Below, piece after piece: positions 8,389-17,300 of a DNA stretch of 64,000 nt. Position 1 is the first letter of the stretch, and each line of letters begins with the position of its first letter. Made by a program: the position numbers and the translations under genes. Below the pieces are notes generated by a model. It was not told the origin of the DNA, searched no databases, and saw only the letters and a program-made list of their open reading frames with translations. Origin of the DNA: Akkermansia sp. GTDB lineage: Bacteria > Verrucomicrobiota > Verrucomicrobiia > Verrucomicrobiales > Akkermansiaceae. The stretch lies in assembly GCA_017555205.1 (NCBI GenBank), contig JAFZGW010000033.1, forward strand, positions 62,001-126,000, written 5' to 3'.

Positions 8389-9015
8389 ATGATGAAGACA
8401 GTAAAAAAACTTGCAGTGAGCGTGCTGAGCGCACTCACCGCATTCGCTTTTTGTGCTAATAGCACAGAAGCGGCGACAGGTGTGAGCAGTGGATTCGTAA
8501 TGCCCACAGCTCCTTCACCTTCAGCCAGGCCGAACCCGAAGCTGCCAAAGCTCGGGCGCGATAAGCATGGCATGCCTCTCTACCACCCAGCGCAACTTAA
8601 CCGCGTCGTGCGTACAACAGCCTACACCCACACAGAGAGTGACCACATAGGCTATGGCCCGCGCAACGCCATCGGCACTTCGCTGAAATACACCGATCAG
8701 GTGCGTTCAGCCGCGGCCGACTGGTCCGTGTACCCGCTGGGGACTCGTTTCAAGATTAAGGGTCAGCCCTATATCTACGTGGTAGATGACTACGGTAGTG
8801 CATTGGTAGGCACAGGCACCATCGATATCTATCAACCCACACAGGAGCTCATGCGCAAATGGGGGCGCCGTGTGGTGGAGATTCAGATTATCCAATGGGG
8901 CTCATCTCAGCTGAGCATGCGCACACTGAAGGATCGCACGGCCTATCGTCACTGCGCCAAAATGCAGACTGCTCTTCAACAGCAGAGCCGTCACCGTAAG
9001 ACGGCAAAGCGCTGA
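8389..9015 (+). CDS. Secreted 3D-domain (double-psi beta-barrel) cell-wall protein
   Basis: 208 residues with a signal peptide (TVKKLAVSVLSALTAFAF, cleavage after residue ~29). The C-terminal half is a 3D domain: YPLGTRFKIKGQPYIYVVDD, then YGSALVGTGTIDIY, which supplies the three conserved Asp residues that name the family. The domain is shared with the end of MltA-type lytic transglycosylases and RpfA-like proteins, so peptidoglycan cleavage or binding is likely. A Pro-rich linker (about residues 38-55) separates it from the signal. Monocistronic, with its own promoter and terminator. Confidence 0.9.
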   Translation: MMKTVKKLAVSVLSALTAFAFCANSTEAATGVSSGFVMPTAPSPSARPNPKLPKLGRDKHGMPLYHPAQLNRVVRTTAYTHTESDHIGYGPRNAIGTSLKYTDQVRSAAADWSVYPLGTRFKIKGQPYIYVVDDYGSALVGTGTIDIYQPTQELMRKWGRRVVEIQIIQWGSSQLSMRTLKDRTAYRHCAKMQTALQQQSRHRKTAKR

Positions 9016-9041
9016 TTTGTAAGACAGGCGAACAGATTTCA

Positions 9042-9079
9042 AAACCGCTGATTCTCGATGAGAGTCAGCGGTTTTTCTA
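9042..9079 (+). terminator. Terminator after the 3D-domain gene
   Basis: 15-bp stem (9042-9056 with 9060-9074, one wobble), 3-nt loop, T-run. Strong. Confidence 0.92.
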
Positions 9080-9349
9080 TAAATTGTGCACCATAACACG
9101 AAGACGGCTTTATCCTATGGCGTTAAGTTCATTTGATAGGATATTTTCACCCCGAAAAAGAGGAACGAAACGCTACAAAAACGAGCAAAACACTTACGCA
9201 CTTTATTTCGAGTGTATCGCGACGCCGGAGGCGTCAGGCGCAGGCGGGTGCAGAGCGTCACGCTCTCCGGCAGCATACCGGTGGCCAATCTTCCGACCTG
9301 GCACACATCCAGCTCGTGCGCAATAATGCGAATATAAGTCAGGAAACTA
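9080..9349. other. Gene-poor region between convergent genes
   Basis: About 270 bases without a convincing gene. It contains the palindromic pair described at 9221-9266 and lies just past the HEAT-repeat gene stop. The open frames here have no start context or family likeness. Confidence 0.5.
9221..9266. repeat. REP-like palindrome pair
   Basis: Two perfect small palindromes, GACGCC-GGA-GGCGTC (9221-9235) and AGAGCGT-C-ACGCTCT (9252-9266), 16 bases apart in intergenic DNA. This is the form of a dispersed REP-type element; only one copy is in the window, so genome-wide repetition is inference. Confidence 0.5.
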
Positions 9350-12300
9350 TTAATCCTGTGGGGAATCCTTCGCGCGCCCGAACAACAGTAACACCAAACC
9401 AAGCAAGGTTATCACGCCGCCAATCGCAAGCACACCATAGCTGCGCAGTTGCTCCCAAAGCTGCTCACCGGTTGCGGCTGCCGTCTCGGTAGGTGTAGCC
9501 GCGGCCAAACGCTCCGTGCCGGGTAAAGGTTGAGGCTCCATCTCAGGCGCCCCCTGCGATGAGGGTTCCACCGGAACCGGCGTGGGAGAGGGTTCAACAG
9601 CCTGAGCCCCCTGCTCCGTCGGTTGCGGATTTTCGGCCAGTTGAGAGGAACGCCCACCAATAGCACGAGAATCGGCCAACAGTCGATGCAAACGATTGCG
9701 CTCTGCGGCAGAGGAACCCAACAGGCACCCACCTTCCGTAAAAATAGCCGGGGCCTTCCGCCGCTCTGCGAGCGGCACCCCAAAACGTGCAGAAAGCACC
9801 GTATTGCGTTCGCGTCCGGCTTCACTTTCCACATCGTAGCTCGTAACCGCGAGTCCCGGGAAATCAGACTTCAGATTATCAAGGTGCTGTTGCACTTGCT
9901 CGCAGACCTCACAGCCATCTTTATGGAAAAACTCAACCCGCACAGGAGCCTCTACCGCCGGAGCGGGAGTAGTTTCTTCGGGTTCATCAGCATCCGGTTC
10001 CTCCACAGATTCCGGCAATGGCGCGGGAGTAGTTGGAGCGACTTCAACAGTCGCCTGCGGATAATCAAATTCGTGCGCCTGCACAAGTCCCCCGGAAGCC
10101 GACCTCGATGAGCCGGAAAAATTGAGGCTATCGCGCACCTCCTCAATTACTGCATACGGTCTCTGCTGAGTTTTACGAGCAAAATCCTCCAGTAGTTTAG
10201 CAAGGCCGGGACGCAATTTTTTCGGAGTTCCTTTAAGTTTGAAGAACTCATTTCCCGCGGAACGGTATTCATACCAACGATACCACACGCTATCCGCAAC
10301 TTCTCGGAGCGTAGAAAGCTCAGCCGATAACAGCTCTGCCTGTTCCGTTTGGTTCTCCTGCTTCAGTTGGCGAAAGCGAGTCTCCACCCCCTCTAAGTAA
10401 TTGAGTAACTGCTGCATACGAGTGCGGTCACAATCACCCGTACGATACAACAACGAACAGCACGCAATGAAAGCAACAGCAGGGTCGTCATCAGCTTGCA
10501 TGGCCTGAACCAATCGAATAAGCGACACCGGACAAGAGGCTCGAGCGTCATCGGCGAGGTTAGCAACTCGATTTTCTGTATCTGCATACGGCGGCTGCTC
10601 TCCAGTCCGAGGAATGTAGAAAAACCACCCTTTATAGGGCAACAAACAGCCAGCGACAGCACGACGAACAGCAGCATGCGGGCTATTGTAGTATTTACGA
10701 GCCCATGGCTCCACAGCGTCAGACTTTCGGGGGACATCTCGCAGGCACTCCAACGCCGCACGCTGAGATTCAGGTGCAGACTCGATAACCGCCGATACAG
10801 GCTCAGATACTGTCCCGTTCAACAACAACAAATAAGCTGTATGAATAACTCGAAAATTCTGAGCTACGCCCTCCGCCTGCAAAATCTTCAAAATGAAAGG
10901 CGATAACACCTCTATCTCAGGCTCCCGCTTAACAGGCTCATCCTCAAAAGAATATTCCCGTTGCATCGCGGCCTTTACCAACTCAGTCCACTGTTCATCA
11001 TTCAATTCGAGCGAAGCGAGGTAATCCATGATTTCCGGATTTTGCCGACGTAAAGACAGCAGCTGCAAAAAGGAGCAGAACGAATCGTCCTTGATGAGCT
11101 TCGAGGCAAACCCCCGCTCCATTCGGAGAATCAGCGCCGGGCGGTTCCTCAGCAAAACATCGAGCAAATCGGGGGGCATTTGTTGCAGACGTGCGACATC
11201 AGGCTCTGCAACCATGGCCGGGCACAGTTTCAGAAGGGCGGCATAGACAATCTGCTGCAAGCGGGCATCTTGTATGGTGACATGCTCCGATTCCTGCATC
11301 AACCACTCAGACAAGCGCTCATCACAACCAAGGCGCCTATCTTGTTCACTGTTGCGGAACACCAATAGGCGGAGGGGCTCAATCTTGTCAACAGCAGGTG
11401 TAGAAGGCTCTTGCAACCAATCGACAAAAGCATGAGCCCACTCAGATTTCTGGCAATATAAATTATGCCCCCAAGCCGCCATGACTTTATGCCGCACACG
11501 CGGATCGGGGTTAGCCATCAACGACTCTATCACTCCGAGAGCCCACCTGTTCGGCCGTGAACTGGTATTGAAGACGGTATCGTACTCATCCTCATAATGC
11601 ACAAGCAAATCGACCTGCTCCGGTGAAAAACGGCTCACATACTCAGCAAGCGCCGGCGACATTTCTCGTTTCTGACGGCAGAAAAGATAAACTAAATAGG
11701 GTGCAAAATTCGGTGTTTTTAGGGCATAGTCATCGAGTTCGGAAAGGAATGAGGAAACGAGATTTCGCTTATGAAGCACTTGCATTGCATGTAGGCGCAC
11801 CGTTTCATCCACATCCCGCAGGGCTGCCAATACAGCCTTCTGAAGCTCCTCATTTCGAATGGATGGTATAAAATTTTCCGTTGAGGTCAACGCTCGCAGC
11901 ATCGCAGCACGCACTCGCCAGTTCGGCGACTTCAACAAACTCAGGCAAGAATCGCTCCCCATGGCATGTTTCGCGCTGGCAAGAATCTCACCGGAGTCAA
12001 CAACATCATCATCGGCCTCCATATCAGCCAAAGCCTCCAGAGCGGCAACCGCCACATCTTCATCCTGTTGAACAGCACAGTGATTCAGGAACTCGACAAT
12101 CTGCGGCAACGGAGCACAATCCGGTGCTCGGCGTGCGGCAATCTGCAAAATGTTACGATCCAGCTCCGCCATGAGTTTAGGCATGATAATTTTATATGCC
12201 TGCGCATTGCCGGTTTGCAACAGCACATCAACCGCGACCTCACGCACCAAACCATCCTGTGAATCAATGAACTCCATCAACACCGGCAAGGCATCCTTGC

Positions 12301-12919
12301 CCACATTGCGCAAAGACTCTAAGCCGGTGAGTATGTCTTTGCGCGCATGAGATGCAAGCAACGGAGCCACTCGCCCAACTTCTGCCGGGATGGCATTTTG
12401 CAGTTGTAAGCGGTAGAGAGAACAGCGCAAATTATCCAGCTCAAGTTCTGTAAGTTCTTTATTATTCAGTTTTTCCGATTGAATTGCCGCAGCCAGTGCT
12501 GCTTTCCAAGAGGCGAAACGAAGGCATACTCGGCGCTGGGTATCGGGGTCGGTGGAGCGTAGCAGCACCACGGCATCCGCCAGTTGTTGAGGTGCGGGAG
12601 CCTTGGCGGCATCTCCTACCAGCTCTTCTGCAGCTACCCATTCATTAAGAGCCTTCTGCACCTCCGGAGGAACCTCATCAGGTGGCAGCCAAGGGTCTAT
12701 TCCAAAATCATGCCCGATTACGCTTTCCAGCAAATCAAGCGCAGCAGAGCGTACCCGTACATCCTCATGCTGCAGATACCCCAGCAAAACGCGCCGTTCA
12801 CAGGACTCCGGGCTACTCTGCTGAGCTGCAATCCACTTCAAGCCCGAATTCCCGTCGGCAGCTATGGCCGTAACCGGGGACAACAATGCTAAGCCGCACA
12901 ATAGGGTAGTTGGGTGCAT
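9350..12919 (-). CDS. Secreted HEAT-repeat protein with thioredoxin-like domain and C-terminal membrane anchor
   Basis: 1189 residues. Signal peptide (LLCGLALLSPVTAIAA), then a very long helical region of HEAT/armadillo-type repeats to about residue 900 (for example LLGYLQHEDVRVRSAALDLL, LAALRDVDETVRLHAMQVLH, MANPDPRVRHKVMAAW), a Pro/Glu/Ala linker, a thioredoxin-like domain at about 995-1085 with a redox CxxC (FFHKDGCEVCEQVQQHL) and cis-Pro segment (KAPAIF), a second Pro-rich linker, and a C-terminal transmembrane helix (VLAIGGVITLLGLVLLLF) with a short charged tail. Probably periplasmic and anchored in the inner membrane. The fusion is unusual and the function unknown. It starts 6 bases after the 12926-13453 gene. 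Confidence 0.85.
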   Translation of the reverse strand: MHPTTLLCGLALLSPVTAIAADGNSGLKWIAAQQSSPESCERRVLLGYLQHEDVRVRSAALDLLESVIGHDFGIDPWLPPDEVPPEVQKALNEWVAAEELVGDAAKAPAPQQLADAVVLLRSTDPDTQRRVCLRFASWKAALAAAIQSEKLNNKELTELELDNLRCSLYRLQLQNAIPAEVGRVAPLLASHARKDILTGLESLRNVGKDALPVLMEFIDSQDGLVREVAVDVLLQTGNAQAYKIIMPKLMAELDRNILQIAARRAPDCAPLPQIVEFLNHCAVQQDEDVAVAALEALADMEADDDVVDSGEILASAKHAMGSDSCLSLLKSPNWRVRAAMLRALTSTENFIPSIRNEELQKAVLAALRDVDETVRLHAMQVLHKRNLVSSFLSELDDYALKTPNFAPYLVYLFCRQKREMSPALAEYVSRFSPEQVDLLVHYEDEYDTVFNTSSRPNRWALGVIESLMANPDPRVRHKVMAAWGHNLYCQKSEWAHAFVDWLQEPSTPAVDKIEPLRLLVFRNSEQDRRLGCDERLSEWLMQESEHVTIQDARLQQIVYAALLKLCPAMVAEPDVARLQQMPPDLLDVLLRNRPALILRMERGFASKLIKDDSFCSFLQLLSLRRQNPEIMDYLASLELNDEQWTELVKAAMQREYSFEDEPVKREPEIEVLSPFILKILQAEGVAQNFRVIHTAYLLLLNGTVSEPVSAVIESAPESQRAALECLRDVPRKSDAVEPWARKYYNSPHAAVRRAVAGCLLPYKGWFFYIPRTGEQPPYADTENRVANLADDARASCPVSLIRLVQAMQADDDPAVAFIACCSLLYRTGDCDRTRMQQLLNYLEGVETRFRQLKQENQTEQAELLSAELSTLREVADSVWYRWYEYRSAGNEFFKLKGTPKKLRPGLAKLLEDFARKTQQRPYAVIEEVRDSLNFSGSSRSASGGLVQAHEFDYPQATVEVAPTTPAPLPESVEEPDADEPEETTPAPAVEAPVRVEFFHKDGCEVCEQVQQHLDNLKSDFPGLAVTSYDVESEAGRERNTVLSARFGVPLAERRKAPAIFTEGGCLLGSSAAERNRLHRLLADSRAIGGRSSQLAENPQPTEQGAQAVEPSPTPVPVEPSSQGAPEMEPQPLPGTERLAAATPTETAAATGEQLWEQLRSYGVLAIGGVITLLGLVLLLFGRAKDSPQD

Positions 12920-12925
12920 AGCTTA

Positions 12926-13453
12926 TTATTGCAAATCCGAGAGAATATTGAGGATTCGGCTCACTACATCTTCCAATTCGGGGCAGTTGTAATACGACCT
13001 CTCCTCCAAGCGCGCTATAGTATCATCGAGCTTATTGAGAACAGCATGCACAGCGGGGTCGCGCGACATGTCATTCAGCAGTTCCTCGTACTCACCGGCA
13101 CCAATATCAATGGCCATACTTTCGAGAGATTGAGCCTCCATAAGCAGTTCCTGCAAATCCTCGGCTACTTCCTCGGGCACGGCTGCGACTAAATCAGTAG
13201 ATAAACGCTCAGTAAGCCCCTGAACAATTGAAAGTTGCATCATCAGGCAACGGGTTGCTATATTCTCACCGGCAGCCCCGGCGGAATCCTCTTCCACAAT
13301 ATTTTGCCCTTCTTCATCAGCAGCTTCAGCCGAAATCTCAGCCACCAGCAGAACCACAGGGTCATCTACCGCATAGGGAAGCACCAACTGAGCATGAGAA
13401 TTGCCCATCAGTGCTACCGCAACAGCTGTAAAAGCAAACATGTTTCTGTACAT
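12926..13453 (-). CDS. Secreted protein of unknown function
   Basis: 175 residues. ATG 13453 gives a clean signal peptide (MYRNMFAFTAVAVALMGNSH); an upstream in-frame ATG at 13492 would start within the promoter. The mature part is acidic and mainly helical, with no motif that I recognise. It ends 6 bases before the HEAT-thioredoxin gene, so the two are likely co-transcribed and may act together in the periplasm. Confidence 0.7.
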   Translation of the reverse strand: MYRNMFAFTAVAVALMGNSHAQLVLPYAVDDPVVLLVAEISAEAADEEGQNIVEEDSAGAAGENIATRCLMMQLSIVQGLTERLSTDLVAAVPEEVAEDLQELLMEAQSLESMAIDIGAGEYEELLNDMSRDPAVHAVLNKLDDTIARLEERSYYNCPELEDVVSRILNILSDLQ

Positions 13454-13482
13454 ATTTAGCAAAGGTTGACTATTTTCATGAT

Positions 13483-13510
13483 AGAGTACCATATTCTGAG
13501 CTCATTTCAA
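13483..13510 (-). promoter_or_regulatory. Promoter for the 13453 gene
   Basis: TTGAAA, 16 bp, TACTCT on the minus strand; start of transcription near 13476. It lies outside the transposon, so the insertion at 13540 left it intact. Confidence 0.5.
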
Positions 13511-13530
13511 GCACAAAACTCGTAAAATAG

Positions 13531-13539
13531 AAAAATCAG
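13531..13539 (+). repeat. Left target-site duplication (9 bp)
   Basis: AAAAATCAG immediately outside the left terminal inverted repeat; identical and in the same orientation at 22814-22822. Confidence 0.88.
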
Positions 13540-13558
13540 CACATGTGTCCCAAAGTTT
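13540..13558 (+). repeat. Terminal inverted repeat, outer left
   Basis: 19 bp CACATGTGTCCCAAAGTTT; exact complement at 14156-14174 and at 22795-22813. Confidence 0.92.
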
Positions 13559-13623
13559 CCTGGCTCATAAGGCGAAAGCCCGATGAGATATGGAGTTGCG
13601 GAAAAACGACGCAGACTTTATGT

Positions 13624-14041
13624 TCACGACGTATCAATAGCAACATTTTCAGGGACTTCTTGCGTCAAACACAGCGGATTATCCAGCCATTTTGTCAGTT
13701 GTATCGTACTGAACATAGCCAGGCGAATCAAAGAGACCAGATTCGACATGTGCCAAGGGAACTTGGCATTCGCTTTTAGATGGCGTAACAGCAGAAGCGT
13801 TTCGAGATGGAGTTCTTTCAATCCCCAGCTCCTTGAGATTAGGTTGAAAACACTTCATTGCATTGAACCCATCTCGCAATGATTGGCAGTCACCTAGGTG
13901 GCATAGAAGAAACGAGAGCAAATGTGTCAATACATCCAGATACTGGCAACCTTTGTTGCTTTTATACTTTTCTTCGGCCGCTTTTACGATTTCGAGAGGA
14001 ATTTTTCTTGCAATCTGAGGAAAAAGATGTAGTTTAGCCAT
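13624..14041 (-). pseudogene. IS4-type transposase, internal deletion
   Basis: The N-terminal part (ATG 14041: MAKLHLFPQIARKIPLEIV, then VLTHLLSFLLCHLGDCQSLR and LGIERTPSRNAS) resembles the DUF4372-like start of IS4 transposases. Around 13790-13800 it jumps, in another frame, to the C-terminal part (LLLRHLKANAKFPWHMSNLV). The catalytic core with the DDE residues and the Y-R-E-K signature is gone. The tail is related to that of the right-hand copy (LLLQYLKNKAKNDWHMSNLV) but clearly diverged. Confidence 0.85.
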
Positions 14042-14155
14042 GGAAGGTTTTGTGTTTTGTGCAACCCCTGTATATGGTTTACTGGGTTAAACTCAACCTT
14101 CCATTTTATTTTTTGTGACTTCCTTATTGTCGATATATCTTTGTCCCCTTCTGAC

Positions 14156-14174
14156 AAACTTTGGGACACATGTG
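14156..14174 (-). repeat. Terminal inverted repeat, inner end of left IS copy
   Basis: AAACTTTGGGACACATGTG, perfect complement of 13540-13558. Flanked inside by ATTTTGCC, not by the 9-bp duplication. Confidence 0.9.
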
Positions 14175-14247
14175 ATTTTGCCAAGACTCTTTTCACCCAT
14201 TGAATGACGCGTTACTTATAATCATCATCGTATTGCCGCACCTACAG

Positions 14248-14276
14248 CAAAGCCCGCAGTCTTTCGGCTGCGGGCT
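14248..14276 (-). terminator. Likely terminator of the giant surface-protein gene
   Basis: 9-bp stem AGCCCGCAG/CTGCGGGCT (14251-14259 with 14268-14276) about 50 bases beyond the stop; the T-tail on the minus strand is weak (TTGCTGT). Confidence 0.6.
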
Positions 14277-14327
14277 CGGCTGCGGCGTCCTTACCACATT
14301 ATGTTCTCAAGGTGCCTTTCAGCTAAA

Positions 14328-17300
14328 TCACTTTCTGCGGCGGCGAGCAGCCAGCCCCATCAGAGCCAGCATGCTGAGCGTCACAGTTGTCGGCTCGGGC
14401 ACGACATCAAGGTAAACGACACCGGCGGAAGCATCCCACACGAGGAAAGCATCCTTATTCAGGAGCTCGTTCTCAAAGTAATGCTTCGCCAAGGTATAGC
14501 ACACAACGAACTCGAAATCAACAGCTGAACCATCATACGAGGAAATAGTGTAGTAATCACGCTCATCGTAGCCCTTCAGTTCAAAACCATTCACGCCGGT
14601 GAACAGCACAATCTGCTGGCGAGTTTTGAAATCGTAGAACTCCCCATCCAGCGTCAGGTCGAGGTTAATCTTATTCCCGTTGCTGACATCGAGGGTCAAC
14701 TGACCGCCACAGAGGTTCGTATTGGCCATATTGGCAGCGTAGGTAGAGCCACCATCGAGGGTAAGATTCTGCACCGCAGCGCCACCGGCGGCAGTCTTAT
14801 TGAGCGCAATCTCCTTCTGGTAGTGGTACACAAGCCCTGGGCATCGTCCATAGCTACCTGCTTACCCAGCTTCATCCCATAGCCCACATGGTCATCCATC
14901 TCCACACCGGCTGCCATGTCGAGAGGGATAGAAACGGAAGCTTCAAGATTCTGCATATCGTACAACCACTCAGTCTGAGCAAGACTTACATTCAGGGTAG
15001 CGCCATCCTGCACCGTCACGGTATTAGCCGATACATTGGCTCCATCAAAACGGGAGATTGAGCTATCTACATACGAATAAGATGTGTAGCTTGTCGAGGT
15101 CAGGTTCATGCTACTCCCGGCGGCAATCGTCACATTTGCCTTGGGAGCGGAGAAATGAGCCCCCTTACCCGATACCGTCACCTGACCGGTAGAATCAGTT
15201 ACGCCACTGCTGACTACATAGTCATACTCCTGTGCTGACTCCGTAACAGTTAGGGAGGAACCGGCACCCTCTACCACTACGGAACCCGTATAGTTATCCA
15301 TAGCTGCAAAGGAATCGTGCAACTTGCCTGTATTTGCAGTATCGCTCACAGCCACAGTACCCTTGCCATACAGCACACCGGCACCATTGCCCTGCACCTC
15401 GCTGCCACCGGTGTTAGTTGCGTCCGCACCACTGAACAACAGCGTGGAATTCCAATTCTCCAGGTAAGTCTTTTCAGCCCAATAACCGTTACCTGTCATC
15501 GTGAGCTGGGTATCAGACTCGGACGCCGCAGAAGCAGCGCCAACATAAACACTACCCTCGATGGAGTTGGTCGTGGGAGCAGCAATAGTGGTGTGCACAC
15601 CGTTGTTGAAATGCAGGTGCGAGTTCTTCCACGTCACTACGCGGGCAGATTCGTCACCGGAAGCCGTGGCACCCAGCGCTGTATCATCCTCCACATACAC
15701 ATGGCTGCGCGTCACCACCGTGCCACCGCTGTAGGTGTTCGCCCCAGTAAGAGTCAGCGTACCATTACCAGAATGCAGCAGGTTGCCTTCGCCACTCAGC
15801 AAACCGGAAATCGTGAAGTTCACGCCAGCCCCAACATCGGAAATGAGAGCGGCTGTCTCACCGTCGGTGAAGTCCTCGCGCGTCTCATCCTCCCACGAGG
15901 GAGTCCAACCGGTCTCGGCATTCCAGCGCACGTCACCGCGACCGACAAGCACTAGTTTTTCCGAGAGTTCCGTGTCTTCATTCACGGTGCCGGTCATGGA
16001 AATCTCACCCGTTTGGGCGTACGTCTCGACATCCATACCTCCATCGGTATAACTGCCGTCAAAGGAAAGCATGAGGGAGCTGCCCACAACCATCGAGAAT
16101 TTGCCGCTCTCGGTAATGTGGTTCGGGTCAACCCAGCCTTTCAGGCGCAGTGTACCACCATTCAACGAAGTAGAGCCTGTGTAGGAGGTTTGCTGGTCGA
16201 GCACCAGAGTACCGGCGCCCTCCTTCACCAGATTGGCGGAAACTTGCTGTCCGTCAATAGTTTCATCATGCAGCAAGCCACTCCAGGTAGCCTCATTGTA
16301 ACCGGCTGTTCCCAGCCCCGTTACGGTGGCAGCGATTTCACCGGTCTTCACCTTCTCCCAATCAGCGGCCGAGATGAGCAGCATCTTGTTGCGGTCGATG
16401 GTATCGCCAGCCGAGTAAGCCGTACCATCAAGGTAGATACCGCTCACGCCGTTGAGTGCGGAGAGGTTGTGCGTGTCGATACGCACATAGTCCACACCGC
16501 CGAGTGTAATATAACCGGTGTGCTCAGCCTTGCCGTCCGTGTTGGTGGAGGGAGCGCCATCAGCCTGATCAATCAGGAAGATATAGCCACCGGCATCGGT
16601 CGCGTTCAGAGCCGTGCCGTTGGGCGCGGCCTCCACACCGATAATCATATTCTTCTCCTCCGGGTGCATATCAGCCGGCAGCTGCGGGTTGAGGTAGTAT
16701 GAGCCAGGGTTGGTAATACGCACACCGTCACTCAGGTACACCTTACCTTCATGCAGCTTGCCCTGGGCATCCTTATAGCTGGTCCAGTACATGTCGCCGG
16801 AGCCGAATACACCCACATCCACGCGGGTCATACCATCGGTGAAGGAATCCGCCTCCGTCTTGCCGAAAGAAGATGTGCCGATAGCGTACAGAATACCGCC
16901 GGAAACATAGGTACCACCCAGGCGCCCGGCTGTCATGAACGAACCGTATGTGCTCTCAGAGCCGGAGAAGTACTGCACGCCGTCACCGGATTTGGATACA
17001 GAGGAGTCAAGGTCGCCCAAGATGGCGCCGCTGTAAACGGCATAGGCGTAGCCATTGCTGTTCCAGTAGGTCTGAGTTTCATCCAGATACTCCGTATAGT
17101 ACTGGTCGCGGTTGACGATAAGTTCGATACCATTGAGGCCGTAGTCACCGAGATCGGTAGTACCCTGACCGGAAAGCGAGGCAAACTTATAGGACTGCAG
17201 ACCGCTGCCGAGCGGCTCGCTGAGGTGGTCTGAGCCGTTGTTGAGGTCGGTGTGCAAGCGGCCTACATTGCTCAGTACGATATCAGTCGTCTTGGCAATG

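Larger units (their letters stand above)
13540..14174 (-). mobile_element. Internally deleted IS4-type copy with both ends
   Basis: 635 bp with perfect 19-bp inverted repeats at both ends but only the two ends of the transposase gene. It has the structure of a non-autonomous (MITE-like) derivative made by internal deletion. Confidence 0.85.
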
